The notes under the pieces were generated by a model. It did not search any database and was not told the DNA's origin. It worked only from the letters and a program-made list of their open reading frames with translations. A DNA stretch of 64,000 nt from Holophagales bacterium (lineage in GTDB: Bacteria > Acidobacteriota > Thermoanaerobaculia > Multivoradales > Multivoraceae). The position numbers and the translations under genes were made by a program. Each line of letters opens with the position of its first letter. The stretch's first letter is position 1. This document shows positions 24,080 to 32,732 of this stretch, piece after piece. Location of the stretch: assembly GCA_009836625.1 (NCBI GenBank), contig VXVC01000004.1, positions 186,001 through 250,000 of the forward strand, read 5' to 3'.

Positions 24080-25383
24080 CCGTACATGGCGTCCGGCAGC
24101 AACGTGGCGATGCGGGGAAGGAGCGCGATCAGAACCATCGCCGCGAGGAGGGCGAGCCAGAACGGAACGATGCCGCGAAACATCGTGCGGACCGGCACGT
24201 CGGGGGCCACGCCCTTCACTACGAAGATGTTCAGCCCGACCGGAGGCGAGATCAGGCCCATCTCGAGCGCGATGACGATCATCACACCGAACCAGATCAT
24301 GTCGACGCCCAGCGACTCGAGGATCGGCTGCACCAGCGGAACGGTCAGCACCAGCATCGCGAATCCGTCCAGAAAGGTGCCGAGGACGATGAACATGATC
24401 AGCACCAGCAGGACGACCTGAGCACCCGAGAATCCCTGTTCGCCGACCCACTCGGAGGCGACGAAGGCGATGCCGGTGAATCCAAGGAAGATCTTGAACA
24501 CGAACGCGCCGAACAGCACCAGGAAGGCGGTGCCGCTCGCCTTCAGCGTGGAATTCGCCACTTCGATCACGGTCTGTCGGTTCAGCGTACGCCGCACACA
24601 GGCCGCGACCAACGCCAGCAGCGCTCCCACTCCGGCCGCTTCGATCGCGGAGAAGATGCCGGCGTAGATGCCCCCGATCGTCACGACGACGATGCCCAGG
24701 ATCCACGCCGCCCTCGCGGTGGCCCTGAGCCGTTCCCGCCACGGAACGGATGCGGTGGCGTGCGGCGCCTTGTCCGGGTCTCGCCTGACGACGATCCAGA
24801 TGGCAAGAACGAAGAGAAGGGTGAGCAGGATCCCGGGGATCACTCCGGCCATGAACAGGCGCCCGATGCTCTCCTCGGTGATGATCCCGTAGATCACGAG
24901 TCCTGCCGACGGCGGGATCAGGATGCCGAGCGTTCCGCCGGCGGCGATGGCGCCGGTAGCCAGCGAATCGTCGTACCTGAACCGCCGCATCTCGGGCAGC
25001 GACACGCGTCCCATCGTCAGCGCGGCGGCCAGCGACGAGCCCGAAAGAGCCGAGAATCCTGCGCACGCGACGATCGACGCGGAAGCGAGGCTGCCCCGGA
25101 AACGGCCGAGCCAGCTATGGGCGGCTCGGTACAGGTCCTGGCTCATCCTGGAGACCAGGGCCAGATTGCCCATCAGCATGAACAGGGGCAGGATGGTGAG
25201 GGAGTAGCGGGAGGAGACCGCGAAGATCTCTCCGGCCACGACCGGCACGACCGCGCCGGGGCGAATCATGGCGATCCCGGCCGCGCCCACGATCAGCATC
25301 GCCAGCCCCGCGGGCACCCGGATCAGGAGCAGGGCGAGGAGGGCGAGAAAGCCCAGCAGCGCGATGCCGGTTCCGGCCGTCAT
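24076..25383 (-). CDS. dctM: TRAP transporter large permease subunit (DctM)
   Basis: The 435-residue membrane protein has about 12 hydrophobic segments and the DctM hallmarks: 'LPLFMLMGNLALVSRM', 'GFSALSGSSLAAALTMGRVSLPEMRRFRYDDSLATGAIAAGGTLGILIPPS' and 'LEMGLISPPVGLNIFVVKGVAPDVP'. It carries sodium-driven uptake together with DctQ. The ATG at 25383 overlaps the dctQ stop, and its own stop overlaps the permease ATG, both as ATGA, so three genes are translationally coupled. Confidence 0.94.
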   Translation of the reverse strand: MTAGTGIALLGFLALLALLLIRVPAGLAMLIVGAAGIAMIRPGAVVPVVAGEIFAVSSRYSLTILPLFMLMGNLALVSRMSQDLYRAAHSWLGRFRGSLASASIVACAGFSALSGSSLAAALTMGRVSLPEMRRFRYDDSLATGAIAAGGTLGILIPPSAGLVIYGIITEESIGRLFMAGVIPGILLTLLFVLAIWIVVRRDPDKAPHATASVPWRERLRATARAAWILGIVVVTIGGIYAGIFSAIEAAGVGALLALVAACVRRTLNRQTVIEVANSTLKASGTAFLVLFGAFVFKIFLGFTGIAFVASEWVGEQGFSGAQVVLLVLIMFIVLGTFLDGFAMLVLTVPLVQPILESLGVDMIWFGVMIVIALEMGLISPPVGLNIFVVKGVAPDVPVRTMFRGIVPFWLALLAAMVLIALLPRIATLLPDAMYG

Positions 25384-25940
25384 TCGACCGGCTCGTTCGG
25401 GTCTTCGGCGTTCCAGAGGGCCAACCCGAGGAGCATCTGGGACGCGAGCAGGCATCCGTAGGCGGCCAGCGACACGCCGAGCGCGTAGTAGAACGGCGTG
25501 TGCGGGATCGAGACGCTGCCGGTCACGTCGCCGCAGGGCGGGCCGCAACTGCCGTGGACGAACAGGGAGTAGGCGGCCAGCGCCGTCACGCCCAGGCCCA
25601 GAAGCCGGGCGATTGCGTCCGTGACCCTGGTGATCCGTCTGGCCGCGAAGCGCGCGATCAGGTTCACGCAGACGTGCGAGCCCTCGCCGGCGCCGTAGGC
25701 GACCGCGGCGGCCACCACCACGGCGAGCGACATGGTCGAGACATCCTCGGTCCAGGGCAGCGAGTCGTTCAGAACATAGCGCCAGAGGACTTCGGCCACC
25801 GTGATGCCGAGCAGTATCGCGAGCGCGATGCCACCCACGACGGCGAACGCGGCCGGCAGACGGCGGCAGTGCGACTCGGCCCGCGCCAGGCGCGCGCGGT
25901 GCTGCTCGAACAGGGGCAAGGCCCCCCTATTGAAGCACAC
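25380..25940 (-). CDS. dctQ: TRAP transporter small permease subunit (DctQ)
   Basis: The 186-residue protein has four membrane segments, with 'VAEVLWRYVLNDSLPWTEDVSTMSLAVVVAAAVAYGAGEGSHVCVNLIA' as the typical DctQ region (the 'R-Y...W-T/S-E-E/D' motif). The first candidate start is a GTG at 25940; a TTG at 25919 is an alternative. It is first in the TRAP-permease operon and stands 18 bases from the stop of the upstream isomerase gene on the same strand, so that gene may also belong to the transcript. Confidence 0.88.
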   Translation of the reverse strand: MCFNRGALPLFEQHRARLARAESHCRRLPAAFAVVGGIALAILLGITVAEVLWRYVLNDSLPWTEDVSTMSLAVVVAAAVAYGAGEGSHVCVNLIARFAARRITRVTDAIARLLGLGVTALAAYSLFVHGSCGPPCGDVTGSVSIPHTPFYYALGVSLAAYGCLLASQMLLGLALWNAEDPNEPVE

Positions 25941-25958
25941 GGGACGGACTGGTGGCAG

Positions 25959-26597
25959 CTAGGCGGCGTAGACCGGCCCCAGCGGATCCGCAGCCAGATC
26001 GGCCGGCTGGCGACCCTCGGAGCGCGCGACCTCGCGCAGGAGCCAGTCCAGGCGGTCGTTGCCCCAGAAGCGCTCGCCGCGGTAGATGAAGAGCGGTACG
26101 CCGAAGGCGCCGTCTTCCCGCGTGTGGGCGAAGCCGGCCATGACGGCATCCTTCCACTTGGGATCGTGGGCGACAGCCAGGGCCTCGTCGGCGTCGAGGC
26201 CCGCGGCGGCCGCGGCGGAACGCATGACCTCGTCGCTCGCCAGGTCGAGACCGCGCCCGAACCGGGCCATGAACGCCTCGCGCGCATAGTCGATCGCCTT
26301 GCCCTGATCCCTGGCCCAGACATAGATCTGGTGCGGCGGGAACCAGTCCGGATCGTCACCGCCTTCCGGCCAGTTCATCGGCAGTCCGTAGGCCTTCGCG
26401 ATCCGCTCCGCGTCCTGGCGGACGTAGGAAGACTTGGCGCGCCCGGTCGAGAGATTGGCTCCCTTGCCGAAAGGGAAGATCGGCACGGCGTCGATCCCGT
26501 TCCAGTCGAGCACGCCGGTCGCCGTGATGCGGTGGAAGGCGAACCACGAGAAAGGGGAGCGGAAGGAAAAGTAGACGCGCAGATCGTTCGGGTTCAT
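25959..26597 (-). CDS. DsbA-family protein, 2-hydroxychromene-2-carboxylate isomerase-like
   Basis: The 212-residue thioredoxin-fold protein lacks a CxxC motif. It opens with 'LRVYFSFRSPFSWFAFHRI', where the Ser in 'SPFSW' fits the glutathione-activating Ser of kappa-class/HCCA isomerases, and carries 'FGVPLFIYRGERFWGNDRLDWLLREV' at the end. HCCA isomerases work in naphthalene-type degradation, but many homologues act on other substrates. The start is well supported (AGGAG seven bases before the ATG). It lies just upstream of the TRAP operon on the same strand, so it may act on an imported aromatic compound; that link is by position only. Confidence 0.82.
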   Translation of the reverse strand: MNPNDLRVYFSFRSPFSWFAFHRITATGVLDWNGIDAVPIFPFGKGANLSTGRAKSSYVRQDAERIAKAYGLPMNWPEGGDDPDWFPPHQIYVWARDQGKAIDYAREAFMARFGRGLDLASDEVMRSAAAAAGLDADEALAVAHDPKWKDAVMAGFAHTREDGAFGVPLFIYRGERFWGNDRLDWLLREVARSEGRQPADLAADPLGPVYAA

Positions 26598-26645
26598 GGC
26601 GGCGGCGCTCCTGTTGGCAAGCGGAGTGAACTCAACGGAGGACAG

Positions 26646-28889
26646 CTAGCGGAAGACATCCACCAGCCGGCTGTACTTCACGATCACGGTGCGGTCCGGC
26701 CGTTCGTAGAGGATTCGGGCGCCAAGTTCGTCGACTTCGTTGTAGACCACGAACAGTCCGGTGTTCGCGTCCTGCAGCCAGGAGAAGCGGAGGTTCGCGG
26801 ACACGTTGTCCGACTGGTCGTTGTACTGGGCGAGGGCCTGGACGAGCATCCGCGGCGTGATCGAGTAGGAGAGTCGGAGACGGCCCAGATTGACCTGGAA
26901 GCTGCCCGCGTCGATGTCCACGTCGTTGTGGTCCCAGGTCAGTTCCGAGGTCAGTCGCTCGCCGCGCCGGGCAAGCAGGGTGAACGAAGTGGAGCTCCGG
27001 TCGCCGCCGAAGAAGCCGCCGGTGATGTTGCGGATGTAGACGGAGAACGGCTTCGCCTGGTTCGTCGAGAACACGGTCTGGAGCTCGTCGTGGCTGTACC
27101 TGCCCGCCTGGACCGGGATGCCCTCGACGATCTCGAAGGTCTCCTTGACGCCCTCCTTGGTGAAGTTCACGCCGGTGTGGACCTGGAAGCCGTTGCGCCA
27201 CTCCCAGTGGTTGTCGACGTGGATGTACTCGGTCTCCAGGTAGTCGTCGAAGTCCCAGATGCCGCTGTACGAGACATGGGGTCGGAGTTCGTGAAAGCCG
27301 AGGAGGTTCTTCGGTCGGATCGTGCGCATGCCGAACGCGGAGAAGTTCCGGAACTCCCGTCGCGACATGAAGCCGACTTCGGGGTTGAAGTTCGCGCGCG
27401 CTTCGGCAACGCTGAGGTTGCCGCGCCACTGGGGCTTGCCGAGGTTGTAGCTCAGGAGCAAGGAGCTGTCGTCGCCGTCGAGCCCCGGTGTGTCCGTCCG
27501 GGCGAGGTAGGTTTCGATCGTGTGGTGCTCCCCGATGCCCCACTTGCCGTCGAGGGCGTAGGCGCGGTTCGTGTCGTTCTCGGGCGCGAGGCTGCCCACG
27601 CCCTCGCGGCTGACGAACATCCCGCCAACGCTGGAGCGCTCGCCCAGTTCGCGGTTGACCCGGGCGACGGCGTAGTTGTTGCCGTGGAGGCCGCCGACCG
27701 AGGCAGTCTGCATGTGGAGCAGGCCCACGTTGAAGCGGCCCGCCTTGCCGGAGAGCCGCCCGCCGTAGTCGATCGGGATCAGCTCGCCGCCGGGTCCGAT
27801 GCCGATGCGGCGGCTGAAGAACAGGTCGACGCGGGCCGACGCGCGGCTTCCGCCGGATCGTGCTCCGACCGTGAACAGGCCGGCGTTCTCCAGGAAGAAC
27901 GGCCGCTTCTCGGGAAAGAACAGGTTGAACCGGTCGAGGTTCACCTGCTGCTCGTCGACCTCGACCTGGGCGAAGTCCGTGTTGTAGGTCAGGTCGAGGG
28001 TCAGGCTCGGCGTCACGCTGTACTTGAGGTCGACGCCGAGGTCCGAGTCCGACTCGCTGTCGCTGCCGGCCGAGGGTGGCTCCCGGCTCGATCCGATCGC
28101 GTAGGGGATCAGCTTCAGGTTGCGCTGCGGCGGCGGCTCGACGCCCCGGAGCGAGCCCGCGTCGGTCAACCGGTCCAGGTCGTGGTTCCGGTCGAGCTCG
28201 GACCAGAAGGCGACCTCCCGGTGGCGGGCGATGTTGCGCTGGAAGTTCAGGCCCCAGGTCTGCGTGTCGGTCGGGGGATAGCGGAGGGTGCGGAAAGGAA
28301 TCGCGAACTCGGCGCTCCAGCCGAACTCGCCGACCTGCGTTGCGACGTTCCAGGCGCCGTCCCAGTTCAGGTTGAACCCCGCGGACAGTGCGCCCCGGAA
28401 ACGGCCGCCTCCGCCCATGCCGCCGAACACGCCCGAACCGCCTTGCAGGACCTGGCCGTCGTATTCGATGCCAGCCGGGTTGGTGCCGAACACGAAGCCG
28501 TTGCGTCCGTCCCGGAACGTGTCGAAGATGACCTGGAAGCTGTCCGTTTCGTTCAGGGGCGCGTCGCGGCGGCTGTCCGAGATGACGATGCCGTCCGGTT
28601 CGCGGTCGTGGCAGACGACGGCGACGAAGAGCGTGTCCTCCGTGAACGCGAAGCGGACCTCGGTACGTTCCGTGCCGGGCTCGCCGGCGAAGGGCCGGGT
28701 CTGGATTGTGCCGGATGCAGGCGCGATGCTCTGCCAGACCGGATCGTCGAGGACCCGGCCGTCGAGCTGGGGGGCCTCGCCGATCGCGGAGGCTGTTGCG
28801 GCGGGCCGGTCGACCTGTGCTGCCGCTGCCGGCGAGAAGGCGCACAGAAACCAGGCCGCGGCCCCGGCGGCAGAGCGAACGCGGTTCAT
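26646..28889 (-). CDS. DUF5916 protein with an N-terminal carbohydrate-binding-like domain
   Basis: The 747-residue protein has a signal peptide (cleavage near 'AAAAQ'), then a CBM9-like domain at about residues 35-220 ('QLDGRVLDDPVWQSIAP', 'FAFTEDTLFVAVVCHDREPD', 'WSAEFAIPFRTLRYPP'). The remainder is DUF5916, a beta-rich region that is predicted to form an outer-membrane barrel ('NFQRNIARHREVAFWSEL', 'PFFLENAGLFTVG') and ends in an aromatic residue after alternating polar/hydrophobic strands. It is probably an outer-membrane or surface protein; the function of the family is not established. A TAGAGT hexamer ends 10 bases before the ATG and no Shine-Dalgarno is seen. Confidence 0.86.
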   Translation of the reverse strand: MNRVRSAAGAAAWFLCAFSPAAAAQVDRPAATASAIGEAPQLDGRVLDDPVWQSIAPASGTIQTRPFAGEPGTERTEVRFAFTEDTLFVAVVCHDREPDGIVISDSRRDAPLNETDSFQVIFDTFRDGRNGFVFGTNPAGIEYDGQVLQGGSGVFGGMGGGGRFRGALSAGFNLNWDGAWNVATQVGEFGWSAEFAIPFRTLRYPPTDTQTWGLNFQRNIARHREVAFWSELDRNHDLDRLTDAGSLRGVEPPPQRNLKLIPYAIGSSREPPSAGSDSESDSDLGVDLKYSVTPSLTLDLTYNTDFAQVEVDEQQVNLDRFNLFFPEKRPFFLENAGLFTVGARSGGSRASARVDLFFSRRIGIGPGGELIPIDYGGRLSGKAGRFNVGLLHMQTASVGGLHGNNYAVARVNRELGERSSVGGMFVSREGVGSLAPENDTNRAYALDGKWGIGEHHTIETYLARTDTPGLDGDDSSLLLSYNLGKPQWRGNLSVAEARANFNPEVGFMSRREFRNFSAFGMRTIRPKNLLGFHELRPHVSYSGIWDFDDYLETEYIHVDNHWEWRNGFQVHTGVNFTKEGVKETFEIVEGIPVQAGRYSHDELQTVFSTNQAKPFSVYIRNITGGFFGGDRSSTSFTLLARRGERLTSELTWDHNDVDIDAGSFQVNLGRLRLSYSITPRMLVQALAQYNDQSDNVSANLRFSWLQDANTGLFVVYNEVDELGARILYERPDRTVIVKYSRLVDVFR

Positions 28890-28899
28890 TGCGGGACAG

Positions 28900-28905
28900 A
28901 CTCTA
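28900..28905 (-). promoter_or_regulatory. -10-like hexamer TAGAGT before the DUF5916 gene
   Basis: Read on the minus strand, TAGAGT ends 10 bases before the ATG at 28889, without a Shine-Dalgarno sequence in the gap, suggesting a leaderless or nearly leaderless message. Confidence 0.4.
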
Positions 28906-28999
28906 CCCGTTTACTGAGGCATCGTTCAGCACCGGGTGGAGTGGCGGTTCCGCGGTGCGGGTCAGGTACGATCCAGGGATTCAAACGGAGGAAGGGACG

Positions 29000-30004
29000 A
29001 TGCAAGGAAGCCTGAGTGTGCGGTACGTGTCAGGGGCGGTCGTGGCGGCGATTCTGACCCTGGTCGTCGGCGGTGCTCCGGCAGCGGCCGCCGACAAGTT
29101 GATGGACGTCGAGGGCTATCCGACCCTCGTGCGCAAGCCGGTCGAGATCTGGAGCGACGGCACCCGTCTTGCCGGCGATGTCTTCTACCCGAAAGCGGTC
29201 GCCGAGGGAGAGAAGCTCCCGGCGCTCGTGCTGTGCCACGGCTGGGGCGGTACCAAGGCTCATCTGAATCGGGGAATCGCACCGCGCTTCGCGGCTGCCG
29301 GTTACCTGGTCCTGGCCTTCGACTACAGAGGCTGGGGCGAGAGCGACGCGCGGCTCGTCGTGCACGGCGAGATGCCGAAGCCCGACGCCGACGGTTTCGT
29401 CACCGTGAAGGCCCAGGCGATCCGGGAGCTGGTCGATCCCCTGGACCAGCAGGAGGACATCGACGCCGCGATCTCCTTCGTCGAGGGCGAGCCGCACGCC
29501 GACCCGTCGCGGATCGGCATCTGGGGCTCGAGCTTCGGCGGCGGCCACGTGATCTGGCGCGCGGCTCACGATCGCCGCGTCAGGGCGGTCGCGGCACAGG
29601 TCGGCGCGATGGACCAGCGCAACGGCCTGGTCACGAGCCCGGGAGGGCTGGAGGCGGTCCACGCGAACCGCGTACGCCGCGCGCGCGGGGAACTCGCTCC
29701 GGTTCCGATCGGCGACGACAAGCCGGAGGGCCTCACCGGCAGTCCCTACTACGAACGCTTCGCCCGCTTCTCGCCGGTCGAGCACGCTCACCTCATCACC
29801 GCTCCGACCATCATCATCGACGCCAGACAGGAGCACTACTTCGACATCCGGGAACACGGCGAACGCGTCTACCGGATCCTCTCCGGCCGCGTCCCCGTCG
29901 AGTACCACGCCTGGGACATCACCCACTACGCCATCTACAGCGGAGAGTGGCTCGACAAGGCGATGGCCGCCCAGATCGACTTCTTCGACCGCCACCTGAA
30001 GTAG
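29000..30004 (+). CDS. Secreted alpha/beta hydrolase (dienelactone hydrolase/acyl-peptidase-like)
   Basis: The 334-residue protein has a signal peptide (cleavage near 'PAAAA-DK') and an alpha/beta hydrolase fold. 'LVLCHGWGGTKAHLNRGIAPRFAAAGYLVLAFDYRGWGES' gives the oxyanion region, 'IGIWGSSFGGGHVIW' the Gly-x-Ser-x-Gly nucleophile, 'IIIDARQEHYFD' the acid region, and 'DITHYAIYSGEWLDKAM' the catalytic His. A Shine-Dalgarno (GGAGG) precedes the ATG at 29000, and TACGAT at 28967-28972 is a possible -10 element. The substrate, a small ester or lactone, cannot be specified. Confidence 0.88.
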   Translation: MQGSLSVRYVSGAVVAAILTLVVGGAPAAAADKLMDVEGYPTLVRKPVEIWSDGTRLAGDVFYPKAVAEGEKLPALVLCHGWGGTKAHLNRGIAPRFAAAGYLVLAFDYRGWGESDARLVVHGEMPKPDADGFVTVKAQAIRELVDPLDQQEDIDAAISFVEGEPHADPSRIGIWGSSFGGGHVIWRAAHDRRVRAVAAQVGAMDQRNGLVTSPGGLEAVHANRVRRARGELAPVPIGDDKPEGLTGSPYYERFARFSPVEHAHLITAPTIIIDARQEHYFDIREHGERVYRILSGRVPVEYHAWDITHYAIYSGEWLDKAMAAQIDFFDRHLK

Positions 30005-30017
30005 CGGCGCGGCTGCG

Positions 30018-30824
30018 CTAGGCGACGTCGGCCAGGAACGCCTCGACCTCGGCGTGGAACTCGTCGGGCCGCTCGGTGGGGATGGCGTGGCCGCAGTTCT
30101 CGAGCATGGCCAGGCGGGAGCCCGGGATTCGGCGGGACATGATCACGCTGCCGCCGGGTGGGGTCAGGGCGTCCTCGAGACCCTGGAGGATCAGGGTCGG
30201 GCAGGTGATCGTCGCGAGGTCGGCCGTGTAGTCGATGTCCGACACGGCGCGGCAGGCGGCCGCGTAGCAGGCGGCGTCGTTCCGTTCGATGGTGAGAAGC
30301 GTGGCCTCCGCGATCTCGTCGGTGTGGCGTTCCCGGTACTCCTTGCCGTAGGAGAGGGCGGGGCCGGTCGGAGCAAGCGCCTGGGCCAGGCCGTCGCGTT
30401 CGACGACGTCGGCGCGGGCGTTCCAGCCGGCCGCGGCGCGTTCGTTCACTTCGCTCGAGGTGCTGACCAGGATCAGCGCCCGGGTGCGTTCGGGGAAGTC
30501 GAGGGCGAAGCGCTGGGAGACGACGCCGCCCATCGAGATCCCTCCGATCACCGCGTCATCGGCGCCGACTTCGTCGAGCACGGCGGTGAGATCGGCGGCC
30601 CAGGTCTCGGGCGCCATCGTGTCGGCGCGGCGTGCCGAGTCGCCGAAGCCGCGAACGTCCCAGGTCAGGACCGTGTAGCGGTCCCGGAATGTGGCTACGG
30701 TCTGTTCCCAGGCCTCCAGGTGGCTACCGAGACCGTGGGTGAAGACGACGACCGGCCCACGGCCTTCCTGCCGATAGCGGATGCGGGCGCCGTCGGCGGC
30801 CGCCGCGAAACGGTCAGGCTGCAC
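30018..30824 (-). CDS. Alpha/beta hydrolase (3-oxoadipate enol-lactonase-like)
   Basis: The 268-residue cytosolic protein starts with a GTG that overlaps the last codons of the upstream membrane protein gene by 11 bases, suggesting coupling. 'VVFTHGLGSHLEAWEQTVATFRDRYTVLTWDVRGFGDS', 'VIGGISMGGVVSQRFALDFPERTRALILVST' (Ser nucleophile), 'PTLILQGLEDALTPP' (Asp) and 'ENCGHAIPTERPDEF' (His) give a complete catalytic triad. The layout resembles PcaD enol-lactonases, but no protocatechuate genes are nearby, so the exact reaction is open. Confidence 0.87.
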   Translation of the reverse strand: MQPDRFAAAADGARIRYRQEGRGPVVVFTHGLGSHLEAWEQTVATFRDRYTVLTWDVRGFGDSARRADTMAPETWAADLTAVLDEVGADDAVIGGISMGGVVSQRFALDFPERTRALILVSTSSEVNERAAAGWNARADVVERDGLAQALAPTGPALSYGKEYRERHTDEIAEATLLTIERNDAACYAAACRAVSDIDYTADLATITCPTLILQGLEDALTPPGGSVIMSRRIPGSRLAMLENCGHAIPTERPDEFHAEVEAFLADVA

Positions 30825-31095
30825 GTCGATTGAACAGCCCCAGGGTCAACGCGAAGGGAATCACGAACAGCAGCGTCCGCAGCCAGCCCGGCATGTCCGT
30901 GAGGATCAGGATGAGGCCGAGCGGGACCCAGAGTACGATCCACATCCAGATCGGGATCGTCCTCGGCTTGATCGGTTCAGTGCTGGCGCCCTCGGCGATG
31001 ATGACGACGACCAGGGCGCCGGCGGCGGCACCGAGAACACCGGCGATCAGACCTCCGGCGGGATAGGGGACGGTTGCGAGGATCAGTTCAGGCAT
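30814..31095 (-). CDS. Small membrane protein of unknown function
   Basis: The 93-residue protein starts at the ATG at 31095 and has three hydrophobic segments, at about residues 13-34, 48-66 and 70-88, joined by a short loop 'STEPIKPRTIP'. I do not recognise a family. It is upstream of, and overlaps, the alpha/beta hydrolase gene, so the two are probably expressed together. It is divergent from the LLM oxidoreductase gene across an 82-base gap. Confidence 0.65.
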   Translation of the reverse strand: MPELILATVPYPAGGLIAGVLGAAAGALVVVIIAEGASTEPIKPRTIPIWMWIVLWVPLGLILILTDMPGWLRTLLFVIPFALTLGLFNRRAA

Positions 31096-31177
31096 GGATT
31101 CGGCGCATGCTCCTGTGCGTTGTTGATGGCGCGATAGCGGTTGCGCGATCCTATACATTGACCGCGACGAGGGAACC

Positions 31178-32095
31178 ATGCGGGTCAGCATTTCCGTTCA
31201 GAGCGCATACAACGTAGACGACCCCCGCGAGGGGGCGCGGAGAATGATCGACCGGGCGCGGGCGGCCCGGGAGGCCGGGCTCGACGCCCTGTTCGTGGGC
31301 GACCATCACGCGACGGCGTTGCCGTACTACCAGAACACGGCGATCCTGGGCCGGATGCTGGCGGAGTGGGGGGATCGGCCGGCCGGCGCCCTCTACCTTC
31401 TGCCGCTCTGGCATCCGCTGATCGTCGCCGAGCAGGTCGGCACCCTGGCGAGCCTGATCGATGGACGGTTCATCCTCCAGTGCGCGATCGGTCCGGCCGA
31501 CAACCAGTTCGAGGCGATGGGCGTTCCGGTTCGGCAGCGGCCGTCGCGGTTCGAGCAGTCGCTCTCCATCCTGCGCCGGTTGTGGGCTGGGGAGACGGTG
31601 ACCACCGGCGGAGAGAACGACCGCTTCGGGCTCCGCGAGGCGCGCATCTCGCCGTGTCCGCCGGAGCCGGTCGACGTCTGGATCGGGGCCTCGGTGCCGC
31701 CGGCGATCGACCGCGCTGCGCGGCTCGGCGACGGCTGGCTGGCGGCGCCGGGGTTGGCGCCGGCGGAGGCGGCCGTCCAGCTCGGCCTGTACCGGGACGC
31801 TTGCGGGCGCCACGGTCGCCCGGTCGGGGTATGCGCGATCCGGCGCGACATCTACGTCGGTGAGACGGCGGCGGAAGCGGAGCAGGCGGCGACCGGAGTC
31901 ATTTCGCGCGGCTATCGCGGCTTTCCCCGCGAGGCGCTGATCGTGGGCGACGTGGCGCACGTGGCCACTTCGTTCGCTGAACTGGGTGAGATGGGTTACG
32001 ACGAGGTCGTCGTGCGCCACCTGGTCCAGGACCCGGCGCGGGTGCTCCAGTCGATCGGACGACTCGCCGAAGTCCGCGAAGGGCTGGCCGGTTAG
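31178..32095 (+). CDS. LLM-class flavin-dependent oxidoreductase
   Basis: The 305-residue TIM-barrel protein belongs to the luciferase-like monooxygenase superfamily, which uses reduced FMN or F420. 'MIDRARAAREAGLDALFVGDHHATALPYYQNTAILGRML' and 'LPLWHPLIVAEQVGTLASLIDGRFILQCAIGP' are the cofactor-side strands; 'SLSILRRLWAGETVTTGG' and 'VDVWIGASVPPAIDRAARLGDGWLA' follow the family order. Cofactor preference cannot be decided from what I see. A TATACA hexamer (31152-31157) and a GAGGGA before the ATG support the start. It converges on the next gene with a 7-base gap. Confidence 0.87.
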   Translation: MRVSISVQSAYNVDDPREGARRMIDRARAAREAGLDALFVGDHHATALPYYQNTAILGRMLAEWGDRPAGALYLLPLWHPLIVAEQVGTLASLIDGRFILQCAIGPADNQFEAMGVPVRQRPSRFEQSLSILRRLWAGETVTTGGENDRFGLREARISPCPPEPVDVWIGASVPPAIDRAARLGDGWLAAPGLAPAEAAVQLGLYRDACGRHGRPVGVCAIRRDIYVGETAAEAEQAATGVISRGYRGFPREALIVGDVAHVATSFAELGEMGYDEVVVRHLVQDPARVLQSIGRLAEVREGLAG

Positions 32096-32102
32096 GGCCT
32101 CG

Positions 32103-32705
32103 CTAGCGGCGCGGCACGTCCTCGGGGAAGGGCTCCAGCCCCTCGTCGAGTTCGACGCGAATGCTCCTGAGCGCCATTGACACCATGCGGTACTGGCCGA
32201 CCGTGAAGATCAGGTCGATCATCTGCTGGTCCGTGTAGCGGGCCTTCAGGAATGCCCAGGTCCGTTCGGAAATGGCCGACCCGCGGTGCAGTTCGGTCGC
32301 CGCGCGCAGGAGGTAGCGCTCGAAGCTGGTCCACGGACCGGCGTTCTCGCCGACCGCGACGTTGCGGATCTCTTCGTCCGACATGCCGGCCGCCCTGGCC
32401 GCCCGCGCGTGGTGGCCCCATTCGTACTCAGCTTCGTTCAGCCAGGCAGTGCGCAGGATGACGATTTCACGATCCCGGTCGGGGAGTGTGCTGCCGCGCA
32501 GGATGTAGCCCCCGAACGGTCCCCAGGCCTCCATCAGCGGCGGGTGGTGAGAGAGAGTGCGAATCAGGTTGATGCTCTCGACAGCTTCGGCCGGTGGAAT
32601 CCTTGGCCCGGTCTCGCGTCGCGTCCACTGAGCCGAGAGGGAACCGGCGACGAGAGCCAGGCCAAGCGCCGCCGCTGCTGTCCTGCGGAGAGTCTGCGTG
32701 TTCAT
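32103..32705 (-). CDS. Exported carboxymuconolactone decarboxylase-family (AhpD-like) protein
   Basis: The 200-residue protein carries an N-terminal signal peptide ('TLRRTAAAALGLALVAGSLSAQ'), which is unusual for this normally cytosolic all-alpha family. 'ILRTAWLNEAEYEWGHHARAARAAGMSDEEIRNVA' is the conserved helix pair; the catalytic CxxC of AhpD peroxidase-type members is replaced by 'NEAEYEWGHH', as in carboxymuconolactone decarboxylase-like proteins without disulfide chemistry. A true decarboxylase role is not proven. The ATG at 32705 has AGGAGG six bases upstream. Confidence 0.8.
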   Translation of the reverse strand: MNTQTLRRTAAAALGLALVAGSLSAQWTRRETGPRIPPAEAVESINLIRTLSHHPPLMEAWGPFGGYILRGSTLPDRDREIVILRTAWLNEAEYEWGHHARAARAAGMSDEEIRNVAVGENAGPWTSFERYLLRAATELHRGSAISERTWAFLKARYTDQQMIDLIFTVGQYRMVSMALRSIRVELDEGLEPFPEDVPRR

Positions 32706-32732
32706 TGTCGATCCTCCTTGTCGCGGGTCACT

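Noticed and set aside
25500..29015. A continuous 1171-codon open frame on the plus strand
   Set aside because: It runs antisense to the TRAP small permease, isomerase and DUF5916 genes, whose products have clear homology, and its translation is compositionally biased with no family motif. It is a by-product of high GC content.
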